From Pseudomonas fluorescens (GTDB taxonomy: Bacteria > Pseudomonadota > Gammaproteobacteria > Pseudomonadales > Pseudomonadaceae), in the NCBI RefSeq assembly GCF_004683905.1, contig NZ_CP038438.1:5022001-5086000 (forward strand): a DNA stretch of 64,000 nucleotides. The letters run 5' to 3'. Shown here one piece after another: positions 1 to 8,380 of the stretch. The translations under genes were made by a program, and so were the position numbers. The notes under the pieces are model-generated. The model saw only the letters and a list, made by a program, of their open reading frames with translations. It did no database searches and was not told the origin of the DNA. Each line of letters starts with the position of its first letter. Positions within the stretch are counted from its first letter, which is position 1.

Positions 1-1
1 C

Positions 2-13
2 TTGAAGAAGTAA
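2..13 (+). CDS. possible 3' end of an upstream gene (partial)
   Basis: Reading from base 2 gives Leu-Lys-Lys followed by a TAA stop, and a strong intrinsic terminator begins about 20 bases later. That arrangement fits the last codons of a gene whose body lies before the window. Nothing can be said about its product, and the reading frame is inferred only from the stop-terminator spacing. Confidence 0.3.
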   Translation: MKK

Positions 14-31
14 TCAGCCTTCGCTGCAAGC

Positions 32-71
32 AAAAAGCCCCCGGACAATTCGGTTGTCCGGGGGCTTTTTT
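32..71 (+). terminator. intrinsic terminator
   Basis: A 10-bp GC-rich stem (AGCCCCCGGACA type arm) with a short ATTCGGT loop is followed by a run of T. It is flanked by A on the left, so it could act in both directions. It most likely ends the gene whose stop is near base 11. Confidence 0.85.
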
Positions 72-99
72 GTATCTGATGATTTGAGGGTGTTGGTCC

Positions 100-202
100 G
101 GCCCCTTCGCGAGCAAGCCCGCTCCCACAGGGTCATGTGGTGAACGCAGATTCTGTGAACAACCCCCATCCCTGTGGGAGCGGGCTTGCTCGCGAAAGGG
201 CC
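100..202. repeat. REP pair (GTGGGAGCGGGCTTGC family), inverted
   Basis: Two copies of the pseudomonad REP core lie head to head, left arm 100-132 and right arm 169-202, separated by about 36 bases. Each arm is itself imperfectly palindromic. The arrangement is that of a REPIN, which is mobilised in trans by a RAYT transposase; none is encoded in this window. Confidence 0.9.
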
Positions 203-218
203 AGCACGGGCAACCCAA

Positions 219-250
219 AAAAATGCCCGGTCACAAGACCGGGCATTTCT
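219..250 (-). terminator. intrinsic terminator of the OmpA-like lipoprotein gene
   Basis: The stem AATGCCCGGTC/GACCGGGCATT has a four-base loop and an A-run on the plus strand (T-run on minus). It lies just after the stop codon of the minus-strand OmpA-like gene. Confidence 0.85.
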
Positions 251-266
251 TCACTCAAGCATTCAC

Positions 267-1001
267 TTACGGATACTGCTGAACCGTCCCCGGCTGTTGC
301 TGCTGACCACCATACTGCTGACCCGGAATCGCTTTCAGGTTGACCTCGACGCGGCGGTTCTGCGCGCGGCCATTGACGTCACCGTTGCTGGCAATCGGGT
401 TATCCGGGCCGGCGCCACGGGCCGAGAGGTTGGCACCGCTGACACCTTGAGAAGTCAGGTAGGTGGCCACGCTCTGCGCACGACGCTGAGACAGGTCCAT
501 GTTGTGCTGGCGGCTGCCGGTGCTGTCGGTGTAGCCGACGATTTCGATCTGGTTCTGGTTGAACTCTTTCAACGAGTTCGCCAGGTTGTTCAGCGGCTGA
601 TAGAAGCTTGGCGCGATGTTCGCCGAATCGGTGGCGAAGGTGATGTTGCCTGGCATGATCAGCTTGATCTGATCGCCCTGGCGCTGCACTTCAACCCCGG
701 TGTTGGCCATGCTGGCGCGCAGCTTTTTCTCTTGCTGGTCGGCGTAGTAACCGTAACCGGCCGCCGAGGCACCAACGACCGCCGCGCCGATCAAGGCACC
801 CTTGCCACGGTTGTTGTGGTCGATGGCGGCACCTGCCAAGGCGCCGGCCAGCGCACCGAGACCGCCGTACTTGGCGGTTTTGCTCATGCCTTGCGAGCCA
901 CCGTCGGCCTGCCCCTGATTGTCATACGGGTTGGGCGAGGCGCAGCCGGCCAACATGGCCACAGCGGTAGCAACAATAATCAAACGAGGCGTGGTGAACA
1001 T
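267..1001 (-). CDS. OmpA-family outer-membrane lipoprotein with glycine zipper
   Basis: This 244-residue protein starts with a lipoprotein signal peptide ending in LAGC (Cys20), so it should be lipidated and sorted to the outer membrane. Residues about 45-90 form a Gly/Ala-rich glycine-zipper segment. Residues about 115-235 are an OmpA-like peptidoglycan-binding domain with the motif GYTDSTGS followed by an R-rich helix (LSQRRAQSVATYL). The architecture matches the YiaD/OmpA-like lipoproteins that tether the outer membrane to the cell wall. It appears monocistronic, with its own terminator downstream. The general class is clear; the precise orthologue is not. Confidence 0.9.
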   Translation of the reverse strand: MFTTPRLIIVATAVAMLAGCASPNPYDNQGQADGGSQGMSKTAKYGGLGALAGALAGAAIDHNNRGKGALIGAAVVGASAAGYGYYADQQEKKLRASMANTGVEVQRQGDQIKLIMPGNITFATDSANIAPSFYQPLNNLANSLKEFNQNQIEIVGYTDSTGSRQHNMDLSQRRAQSVATYLTSQGVSGANLSARGAGPDNPIASNGDVNGRAQNRRVEVNLKAIPGQQYGGQQQQPGTVQQYP

Positions 1002-1118
1002 GAAAAGCTCCTGGTTTTTTTCGCATTCTGTGTGGCAGCGGCCCTAGGCAATAGACCTGTGCGGGCGTTGGATCATGACAATGCCGAAAAATTCCGCCGC
1101 ACACTCATGACAAAATGT

Positions 1119-1763
1119 TTAGGCGCGCACGAACGGGTTTTCGCGCATTTCATCCCCGAGACGCGTGTCCGGGCCATGTCCGGCAACCACGATTGCGTCT
1201 TCGTCGAGGGTGTACAGCCGCTGCTTGATCGATCGCACGATGGTCGCCTGATCGCCGCCCCACAAATCCGTGCGCCCTACCCCGCGACGAAACAGCGTGT
1301 CGCCGGCAATCAACAGCTTAGCCTCGGAAAACCAAAAGCTCATGGAACCGGGCGTATGTCCCGGCGTATGCAGCGCCACGCCGCAGCCGCAGGCCAGTTC
1401 TTCATCGTCGCTCAACCAGCGATCCGGCGACGGCACCGGCGTGTAGGGCACACCGAACATCTGGCATTGCATTTCAAGGTTGTCCCACAGGAACTGGTCT
1501 TCCTTGTGCAGATGCAGGGTTGCGCCAGTCTTTTCCTTCATCTGCCCGGAGGCGAGGAAATGATCGAGATGCGCGTGGGTGTGGATGATGCTGACCACTT
1601 TCAGGCCATGGGCATCCAGGCGCGCCATGATCAGGTCAGGGTTGCCGCCCGGATCGACGACGATGGCTTTTTTAGTGATCGGGTCGCCGATGATCGTGCA
1701 GTTGCATTGCAGCGGGCCGACAGGGAAGGTTTCGCGGATGAGCGCAGGCGCTGGAACAGTCAT
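1119..1763 (-). CDS. MBL-fold hydrolase, glyoxalase II-like (YcbL type)
   Basis: This 214-residue metallo-beta-lactamase-fold protein carries the zinc motif HTHAHLDH (residues about 61-68), a second His in TPGHTPGS, an Asp in IAGDTLF and a last His in VAGHGP. These are all the ligands of a binuclear hydrolase. At 214 residues it lacks the C-terminal substrate-binding domain of full GloB (about 255 residues), as in E. coli YcbL, so hydrolysis of S-lactoylglutathione or a related thioester is likely but not proven. The ATG at 1763 is preceded by a purine-rich stretch. Confidence 0.88.
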   Translation of the reverse strand: MTVPAPALIRETFPVGPLQCNCTIIGDPITKKAIVVDPGGNPDLIMARLDAHGLKVVSIIHTHAHLDHFLASGQMKEKTGATLHLHKEDQFLWDNLEMQCQMFGVPYTPVPSPDRWLSDDEELACGCGVALHTPGHTPGSMSFWFSEAKLLIAGDTLFRRGVGRTDLWGGDQATIVRSIKQRLYTLDEDAIVVAGHGPDTRLGDEMRENPFVRA

Positions 1764-1826
1764 GGGGCAATCCTGATCAATATTCGACGGCGGCGAAAAC
1801 CGCTGATGTCGAAGATTTTAGCGGGA

Positions 1827-4559
1827 CTAGATCATTAACCCCAGCGCCTTGGCGCGGGCCACCGCCTGAGTACGCCGCTCAACCCCCAACTTGCTGTTGA
1901 TATGGCTGGCATGGGTTTTCACCGTATGCAGCGAAATGAACAGTTGCTCGCTGATTTCCTGATTGGAACAGCCCTGGGCAATCAAACGCAGCACCGCCAG
2001 CTCGCGACTGCTGAGTTGTTCGGCAGATCCACATTCAATGACAGGACGGGCAACCACCAGCGGAAAATGCGTCAGCAACTGCTGTCCTGCCAGTGCTGGC
2101 GAGTTTTGCAGCTGGCTGCGCAGCCAGTCCGGATGCGCGTTGATCAAGGCGTCAAATGGCTGTATCACGCCGCCCGTCGCCGCTTCCAGCGCCTGGTTCA
2201 ATGCTTTGCGTGCCTCGGATTCGCGACCACTGCTCAGCAGCAAATTCACTTTCTGCGCCAGCGCCATCACACACAGCAACTGGCGCCCGGTTTGCTGACC
2301 GTTTTCCAGCAACACATTCAACCGCCCTTCGGCGAGCATCGGCTGGCCCTTGATCACGTCGAGCAACGCTTGTTGCAATTCCACATGCAGCGGCAGCTGT
2401 GGATGAAATTCCGGTGGTGCGGCTGCACGTTCGCCGGTGTAGGTCTGGCCCAGTCGTGCCAGCCAGGCTTCGGCCAGATCAGTGCGGCCTTGCGCCAGCC
2501 ACAGTTCGCATTTGACCAGGGTGATCATCGCCAGATAGTAGATCGGCGGCACATCCCATATATGCATCAGACGCTCGGCTTCAGCGAGTTCGGCGAAGGC
2601 CTTGGCGAATTCGCCGAGGCTGCCGTCGAGACGGGCGATCACGCAGTGACCGATCAATACGCTGATATCGCGACAGGCCCGCGCTTCGGCCAGACCGCTC
2701 AGCAATCGGGCCCGGGCCTGCTGCGGTTGCAAGCGCATCGACAGCAGAAAACCTTCATACAGCGTCAATCGCGCACGCACCGCGTACAGACGTTGCGCCG
2801 ACAACCCGCGCAGACGATCAAGACCCTGATGCACCTCATCCAGTGCCCGCAGAATTTCCCCGCGCGATTGCAGGACCCGCGCCCGGTCGTAATGCGCCAA
2901 GGCTTCGAACAACGGATTGCCGACCCGCTGCGCCAGCTCGAGGGATTCTCGATTCAAGCCCCGCGCACGCCACAGGTCACCGTCGGCGATCGCCAGATTG
3001 GACAAGGTCGACAGGCACATCAGGCGTTGCCCGTAACGTTTCACCGGCAGGCTTTCCAGCGCTTCGCTGCAATAGCGCTGGGTCAGCTCACGATGCCCGC
3101 GCCCGCGGGCGATGATGCCGCTGAGCGCCAGCCATTGCGCGAGCATCGACTTCTGCGCCGAAGCCGAAGGCGCCGGCAGGAAACGACTTAAATGACTGGC
3201 CAGCTCTTCAGCGGCATCCAGCTGACAGGCCAGCCCGAGCGCCCAGCTATAGAGCACGATCAAGCGTGGGGTGCTGATCAGCAGACTGTCGGGCAAGTCC
3301 ATTTTCCAGCGCAGCAGCATGCCCACGTTCTGCTCGGCGAGCAGTTGTTCCTCGGACAGGTTCTGCACCAGATTCGCTGCGACATCCAGATGGCCGGCGC
3401 GCAAGGCCTGCTCCACCGCTTCGTCGAGCAGCCCTTGAGCATTGAACCAGCGACAGGCGCGCAGGTGCAGGGTCGCCGCCGGCACCAGCGTCTGGGTCAC
3501 GGGACGGCTGCGCAGCAGATCGGAAAATAAATGGTGATAGCGATACCAGTGACCGTGTTCGTCCAGCGGCACCAGAAATACCTGATGCGCCAACAGAAAC
3601 CGCAGGATTTCGGCGCTGTCGTGGGCTTCGCGCACCGCGTCGCACAGCTCGCTGCAAAAGCGCTCTTGAGGGGCGGTGTCGTAGAGAAACGCCTGCACCT
3701 CGGCCGGCAGGCAATCGATCACTTCTTCCAGCAGGTAATCGCGGATCAGCCCTTCCCCGCCGTTCAGCGCGGGTGGCAACGGAGCCCCGCTGCCAGCCTC
3801 GGAGACCGCAAGCAACCAGAAACGCAGTCCGGCCACCCAGCCTTCGCTGCGCTGGATCAGGTTTTCCAGCGCTTCGCCGCGCAATGAACTGCTGTGTCGA
3901 TCAAGCAGCGTCAGGGCCTCATCGTGGGTCAGGCGCAAGTCCTGCTCATGCAGTTCGAGCAACTGGCGCGACAGGCGCAGACGCGCCAGATGCCAGTCCG
4001 GGCGCTGCCGACTGGTGACCATGACCAGCAAGCCATCGGGAAGATGATTGAGGAAAAACTGCAGGCAACGGTCGAGTACCGGGCCTTGGGCGAGATGGTA
4101 GTCGTCGAGCACCAGCAACAGCGGCGCCGTCGGTTGCAGTTGCAGGGCCAGTTCATCGAGCAAACCATCGAGCCATTCTTCGAAGGCGAACGGCTGATGG
4201 CGCTGGCGCATCTTCAACAGGCCGAGTGCACGACTGCCCAGATCCGGAAAGTAGTCCTGCAGTCCCTCCAGCAATCGCTCGAGAAACCGCCCCGGATCGT
4301 TATCCCGTGGGCTCAATCCCAGCCAGAGACTTTGCCAGTGCCCCGGCAGGCTCTGACAGAACTCCACCGCCAGCGAACTCTTGCCGAACCCGGCCGGAGC
4401 GCACACCAGTAACAGACGTCCACCGAGCCCGGTTTGCAGGCGCTCGCAGAGACGTGGCCGCAAGACGTATCCGTCCGGCAGCGGAGGACGGAAAAAACGT
4501 CCGTCCAGTGCCGCGACGGCAACGCTTGCGGGACCCGGAAGTGGGGACAGATCAGTCAT
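1827..4559 (-). CDS. MalT-type LuxR-family transcriptional activator
   Basis: This 910-residue STAND-ATPase regulator has a Walker A motif APAGFGKSS near residue 55 and a Walker B region LLLVLDDYH near residue 150. A long TPR-like helical domain (about 350-830) follows. The C-terminal LuxR helix-turn-helix contains LSSRELAVLRLIAQG and HTVKTHASHINSKLGV. MalT-like proteins are inactive until ligand and ATP drive oligomerisation, then activate adjacent promoters. It lies immediately downstream of the DUF1329/DUF1302 genes on the same strand. From memory the same order (regulator, DUF1329, DUF1302, acyl-CoA ligase) occurs at PA3921-PA3924 in PAO1, so it probably controls that set. The inducer is unknown. 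Confidence 0.9.
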   Translation of the reverse strand: MTDLSPLPGPASVAVAALDGRFFRPPLPDGYVLRPRLCERLQTGLGGRLLLVCAPAGFGKSSLAVEFCQSLPGHWQSLWLGLSPRDNDPGRFLERLLEGLQDYFPDLGSRALGLLKMRQRHQPFAFEEWLDGLLDELALQLQPTAPLLLVLDDYHLAQGPVLDRCLQFFLNHLPDGLLVMVTSRQRPDWHLARLRLSRQLLELHEQDLRLTHDEALTLLDRHSSSLRGEALENLIQRSEGWVAGLRFWLLAVSEAGSGAPLPPALNGGEGLIRDYLLEEVIDCLPAEVQAFLYDTAPQERFCSELCDAVREAHDSAEILRFLLAHQVFLVPLDEHGHWYRYHHLFSDLLRSRPVTQTLVPAATLHLRACRWFNAQGLLDEAVEQALRAGHLDVAANLVQNLSEEQLLAEQNVGMLLRWKMDLPDSLLISTPRLIVLYSWALGLACQLDAAEELASHLSRFLPAPSASAQKSMLAQWLALSGIIARGRGHRELTQRYCSEALESLPVKRYGQRLMCLSTLSNLAIADGDLWRARGLNRESLELAQRVGNPLFEALAHYDRARVLQSRGEILRALDEVHQGLDRLRGLSAQRLYAVRARLTLYEGFLLSMRLQPQQARARLLSGLAEARACRDISVLIGHCVIARLDGSLGEFAKAFAELAEAERLMHIWDVPPIYYLAMITLVKCELWLAQGRTDLAEAWLARLGQTYTGERAAAPPEFHPQLPLHVELQQALLDVIKGQPMLAEGRLNVLLENGQQTGRQLLCVMALAQKVNLLLSSGRESEARKALNQALEAATGGVIQPFDALINAHPDWLRSQLQNSPALAGQQLLTHFPLVVARPVIECGSAEQLSSRELAVLRLIAQGCSNQEISEQLFISLHTVKTHASHINSKLGVERRTQAVARAKALGLMI

Positions 4560-4700
4560 GGCCGGCTCTTGTTCGAATGGCTGTTGGCGGCGTAGCAGAT
4601 GTCCGCAGCCTAGCCTTAAACGTAGCGGTTATGAAGGTTGCTGCTACAAATGGCTACAAAAAGACTGTCGAGAGCCGGCAGCTCCTACAAAATCAACGCC

Positions 4701-4737
4701 AAAAAAAACGCCCCGAACCAGTCGGGGCGTTTTTTCG
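4701..4737 (-). terminator. intrinsic terminator after the DUF1302-DUF1329 pair
   Basis: The stem AACGCCCCGA/TCGGGGCGTT has a small loop, with A8 on the plus strand giving a U8 tract for minus-strand transcripts. It separates the DUF1329 gene from the LuxR regulator, so the regulator is probably transcribed from its own promoter between 4560 and 4700. Confidence 0.9.
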
Positions 4738-4760
4738 AGGATGCGGCCTCGGGTCAAAGC

Positions 4761-6125
4761 TTAGCGGATACCGTCCTGGCCCAGGTTGCCCGGCTGGAAT
4801 TCACTCTTGGTGGCAGAGAAACCGAAGTCATACGCTGATTTTTCTTCGTTCTTCATGCCCAGCGCCAGGTAGCGACCCGATTGCAGGTCGTACAGGGCTT
4901 CCAGCGCGTACCACGGCACTTGCTTGTCGTAGTAGTCCTCGGCATGCGCTTCGGCGACACGCCACAGCTGACCGCGACCGTCGTAGTGGTCGATGACCGC
5001 TGCCTGCCAGGTGTCTTCGTCGATGTAGAAGTCACGTTTGGCATAGATATGGCGCTGACCCGGTTTCAGGGTGGCGACCACGTGCCAGACACGACGCAAC
5101 TCGTAACGGGTCAGGTCCTGGTTGATATGGCCGGCCTTGATGATGTCTGCGTACTTGAGAGTCGGCGAGTCGATCTTGTAGCTGTTGGAGGCAATGTACA
5201 TCTCTTTCTTGCCTTCGAGCTTCCAGTCGTAGCGATCCGGCGCACCGTTGTACATGTCGAGGTTGTCGGAGGTACGCAGACCGTCCGCCGCAGTGCCCGG
5301 GCCGTCATAGGACACTTGCGGTGCCTGACGCACACGACGCTGACCAGTGGCGTAGACCCACGCCTTGCGCGGCTCCTTCACCTGGTCGAGGGTTTCGTGC
5401 ACCAGCAGTACGGTACCGGCCAGACGTGCCGGCGCGGTCACTTTCTGCTTGAAGTAGAACAGGATGTTGCCCGGGTTGGCCGGATCGTAGTCCTTCATCT
5501 TGTCGCGGAACACGAACTGGTCCTGGAAGTACACCAGGCTGAACGAGCCGTTGGTTTGCGGAGTCGCCTGGGTCACCAGACGGGTCACGCTGCCACCGCG
5601 ATAGCGGGTGATGTGGTTCCAGATCACTTCCAGACCGCTTTTGGGAATCGGGAACGGCACGGCGGTATCGAAGTTTTCCAGACCGTTACCGCCTGCGACC
5701 AGATTGGTGGTGGTGGCGTTTTTCTTGATCGCGGCGAACACATCATCCGGCACGGTCGAGCCGCGATGGGACGGATAAACCGGAATCTTGAAGGTGTCCG
5801 GGTAGCGCTTGAACATCGCGTACTGGCCCGGAGCAAGCTTGTCCTTGTACTGCTCGACGTTCTGCGCGGTGATGGTGAACAGCGGTTTTTCACTGCCGAA
5901 CGGATCGGACAGGAAGCCCTTGCTGTCGACCGTGCCGGCATTTTTCGCCAACGGTTTCCAGGCAGGGATCGAACCGTCGGCGTTGCCGGCCATTTCGGCG
6001 CCCATCGGGGTCAGGCTCTTGCCCAGCTTGTCGGCTTCGGCGGCGGGAACGGCCGCCATGACGCTGGTCGCCAGCAGCGACAAACCCAGAACACTCGCGT
6101 GGAACAGACTCTTTGTTATTTTCAT
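4761..6125 (-). CDS. DUF1329 protein, LolA-like periplasmic factor
   Basis: This 454-residue protein has a clear N-terminal Sec signal peptide (a hydrophobic run and a VMA-AVPAA cleavage region around residue 24). The body matches the DUF1329 family, with features such as ITRYRGGSV and WVYATGQRRVRQAP and a Trp/Tyr-rich C-terminal half. The family has a LolA-like beta fold expected to bind lipids or other hydrophobic molecules. The gene follows the DUF1302 gene after 28 bases and is surely cotranscribed with it. The substrate is unknown; handing hydrophobic compounds between the outer-membrane partner and the inner membrane is an inference. Confidence 0.85.
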   Translation of the reverse strand: MKITKSLFHASVLGLSLLATSVMAAVPAAEADKLGKSLTPMGAEMAGNADGSIPAWKPLAKNAGTVDSKGFLSDPFGSEKPLFTITAQNVEQYKDKLAPGQYAMFKRYPDTFKIPVYPSHRGSTVPDDVFAAIKKNATTTNLVAGGNGLENFDTAVPFPIPKSGLEVIWNHITRYRGGSVTRLVTQATPQTNGSFSLVYFQDQFVFRDKMKDYDPANPGNILFYFKQKVTAPARLAGTVLLVHETLDQVKEPRKAWVYATGQRRVRQAPQVSYDGPGTAADGLRTSDNLDMYNGAPDRYDWKLEGKKEMYIASNSYKIDSPTLKYADIIKAGHINQDLTRYELRRVWHVVATLKPGQRHIYAKRDFYIDEDTWQAAVIDHYDGRGQLWRVAEAHAEDYYDKQVPWYALEALYDLQSGRYLALGMKNEEKSAYDFGFSATKSEFQPGNLGQDGIR

Positions 6126-6153
6126 ATGTGTGTTCGTCCTGAAAAAACTGTGC

Positions 6154-8043
6154 TTAGAAGTTCACGCCGACGCTCAAGGCCACGAAGTCACGATCGTCCA
6201 CGGTCGTGTAGTCGCCGCCAAAGAAGTTGGTGTAGGCCAGGCTCGCCGTGTAGGTGTTCTGGTATTCGGCATCGAGACCGAGGCTGATGGCCTTGCGACC
6301 TTCCTCGAAGTTGCCGCCAGGGCCTGGCGAGTAACCTTTCACGTCGTGCGACCAGGCCACGTTCGGCTTGAGGTTCACACCGGCAAACACGTCGCTGTAA
6401 TCCCAGATGGCACGAGCGCGATAGCCCCACGAAGTGGCCGTGGTGAAACCATCGTTGTTGCAGTTGCTGGAAACGTTGTCGCGCGAAGCCCCCGGCCCGG
6501 CACCGTTGATGGTGGAGGTGTTGAGGATCTGCGAGCAGGTGTTGAGACCTCCCGTGGCAGGCAGTTCGCCCGGGCCGAACACCGGATCGCGACCGTAACG
6601 GGCTTCGGATTTGCTTTCCAGACCACCGACGTGGGTCACGCCGACTTCACCCACCAGGGTCAGCCGGTTGGCGCCCATCACCTGATCGAAGAAGTGCGTC
6701 AGGGTGGTTTGCAGTTGGGTGATTTCTTTACGGTTGTAACCGTGCAGATCCTGGCCCGGCACGCCGTTGAGGACCGACGCGTTGGTCAACGCGCCTCCCA
6801 GCGGACGTACGCCGGCGAACAGGATGTCGGTGGAGTTCAACTGCACCGGAGCATTCGGCCGGTAGCTGACTTCACCGCTCCACGCCGTACCGGTAGGCAG
6901 GGTAGTGGAGAAGCTCAGACCGTACAGGCGAATGTCTTCAGGGTATTCGATGAAGTATTCCGAGTTGCCTGCCACGACCAGCGGGCCCAGTGCCTGGAAC
7001 GGCCCTGGCAATGCCTTGACGCCGTTATAGATCGACTGGGGCGCGCCGGTGGCGCTGAAGATCGGCGCACGGCTGTGGTAGTTCATGAAGTAGGCGCCGA
7101 ACTCGGTGGCCAGCGGGTCGAACATGTACTTGGCGGAAACGCCCCACTGCCCGCTGTCACGCGCGTTGCGGTTGGGCGAACGGCGCACCAGCACGCCCTC
7201 TTCGTTGACGTCGACACCAGCGTTGGCCAACGGCCCGAGCGCAATACCCGGAATGGTCGAACGCTTGTTCAGTACCCGCAGGTTATCGTCGCAACCGGTG
7301 GTCACGATGTCCGGCTGCGAGAAGAACGTGCCGCAGTTGTCGGTCACGGTCTTCTGCCAGTCGATCTGGTAGAAACCTTCGGCCGAGAGGTTTTCGGTGA
7401 GGCTCTGGGATACGTAGAACATGTTGACCGGGATCAGACCTTCCTTGATCTCGGCACCCGGACGGCGGAACGCGGACACGTCGATCGGGTTGATCGAGTT
7501 GATGCCGCCACCGATGAAGGTACTTTCGCCCCAGTTCACCACCTGCTTGCCCAGACGCACCGAACCCGGCTCATCGGCAATCGAGTAGTTGTGGTAAACG
7601 AAGGCGTCTAGGATCTGCCCGCCGGAAGAGCGCGCCGCGACGTCGCGGTTGTGGTTGCTGACGTCCTTGTATTCCAGGTCCTGATTCTGCAGCGCGAAGT
7701 CGTACCAGTATTTGCCCCGGACGAAGACCCCGGTGTCGCCGTATTTCAGTTCCAGATCATGGATGCCCTTGAAGATCTTCGAGAAGGCTTGCCCGCTCTT
7801 GAAGTTCAGGTGGCCGTTGTCGGAGGTCTGGGACAGGCCCTTGCCGCCGTTGTTGACACCAATAAGGTCCTTGTTCGGCTGCTGGGTCGAGATACTCATG
7901 CCCAGGGAGAGCGAGGAGTCGAACTGACCTTCGATTTCACCGACGTTGAAACTGACGCCGAATGCGGGCCCGGCGAGCGTAGAGGCAAGACTGACGGCCA
8001 GAGGCAGTTTAGCCCGGCGCCAGAACTGGTTTACTGATGTCAT
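6154..8043 (-). CDS. DUF1302 outer-membrane beta-barrel protein
   Basis: The open frame extends upstream to 8496, but the ATG at 8043 is preceded by GGAG at the right spacing and opens a proper signal peptide (MTSVNQFWRRAKLPLAVSLA), giving 629 residues. The rest is a Gly/Asn/aromatic-rich beta-structured protein ending in a terminal aromatic (VGVNF), typical of outer-membrane barrels, and it matches DUF1302. DUF1302 genes are routinely paired with DUF1329 genes. The barrel is plausibly the entry route for a hydrophobic substrate activated by the acyl-CoA ligase encoded upstream. Two Cys pairs in the loops could form disulfides. Confidence 0.85.
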   Translation of the reverse strand: MTSVNQFWRRAKLPLAVSLASTLAGPAFGVSFNVGEIEGQFDSSLSLGMSISTQQPNKDLIGVNNGGKGLSQTSDNGHLNFKSGQAFSKIFKGIHDLELKYGDTGVFVRGKYWYDFALQNQDLEYKDVSNHNRDVAARSSGGQILDAFVYHNYSIADEPGSVRLGKQVVNWGESTFIGGGINSINPIDVSAFRRPGAEIKEGLIPVNMFYVSQSLTENLSAEGFYQIDWQKTVTDNCGTFFSQPDIVTTGCDDNLRVLNKRSTIPGIALGPLANAGVDVNEEGVLVRRSPNRNARDSGQWGVSAKYMFDPLATEFGAYFMNYHSRAPIFSATGAPQSIYNGVKALPGPFQALGPLVVAGNSEYFIEYPEDIRLYGLSFSTTLPTGTAWSGEVSYRPNAPVQLNSTDILFAGVRPLGGALTNASVLNGVPGQDLHGYNRKEITQLQTTLTHFFDQVMGANRLTLVGEVGVTHVGGLESKSEARYGRDPVFGPGELPATGGLNTCSQILNTSTINGAGPGASRDNVSSNCNNDGFTTATSWGYRARAIWDYSDVFAGVNLKPNVAWSHDVKGYSPGPGGNFEEGRKAISLGLDAEYQNTYTASLAYTNFFGGDYTTVDDRDFVALSVGVNF

Positions 8044-8380
8044 CGACGCTACTCCATGTGCATTATTGTTATGGCAGTGAGTACTTTTAAAAACGCCTGG
8101 AAGACCGGGAGCCAGTAGCCACCCGACGTCACTCCAAAGTTGCATCGCCCCTGTTCGTGCGTGTGCCCCGTTCTTAAAAATCCTTGAGCGGACTATAGCC
8201 AGCAGGGGGTACTGCTTGATCCCTCTAAAGTGTGATTTGCAGCTGCCGGCCACTCTGGAACAGTCCTTTCGCCAGTCCGACACATGTCGGCACGGCAAGG
8301 ATGGCTGAATTTTTCGATTTAACAAGCCAAGCGCTTGCTTGGTGGGTCTGGCGCGCCGGTTTCGGCGCGCCAGCAGACAC
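8044..8380 (-). promoter_or_regulatory. leader and presumed promoter of the DUF1302-DUF1329 operon
   Basis: This 337-base gap holds no convincing gene. On the minus strand a TATAGT hexamer (plus positions about 8191-8196) could be a -10 element roughly 150 bases upstream of the start codon. Further upstream is a perfect inverted repeat CCGACA-N2-TGTCGG at 8277-8290, a possible operator. The acyl-CoA ligase terminator hairpin lies at 8348-8373. Assignments here are inference. Confidence 0.4.
8348..8373 (-). terminator. hairpin after the acyl-CoA ligase gene
   Basis: An 11-bp perfect stem (CTGGCGCGCCG/CGGCGCGCCAG) with a four-base loop lies seven bases beyond the ligase stop codon. No long T tract follows on the minus strand, so it may be a weak terminator or a 3'-end stabiliser. 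Confidence 0.6.

Noticed and set aside
174..1838. 554-codon plus-strand frame
   Set aside because: It runs antisense to the OmpA-like lipoprotein and the MBL-fold hydrolase, both with clear motifs. Its translation is Arg/Gly/Val-rich low-complexity sequence typical of the mirror frame in GC-rich DNA, and it starts within a REP repeat.
4881..7611. two long overlapping plus-strand frames over the DUF1329/DUF1302 genes
   Set aside because: Mirror frames of the real minus-strand genes, which have signal peptides, a ribosome-binding site and operon spacing.
8236..8256. sigma54-like -24/-12 element (TGGC...TGC) on the minus strand upstream of DUF1302
   Set aside because: The spacing between GG and GC is one base off the consensus and the -12 box is TGCA, not TTGC.
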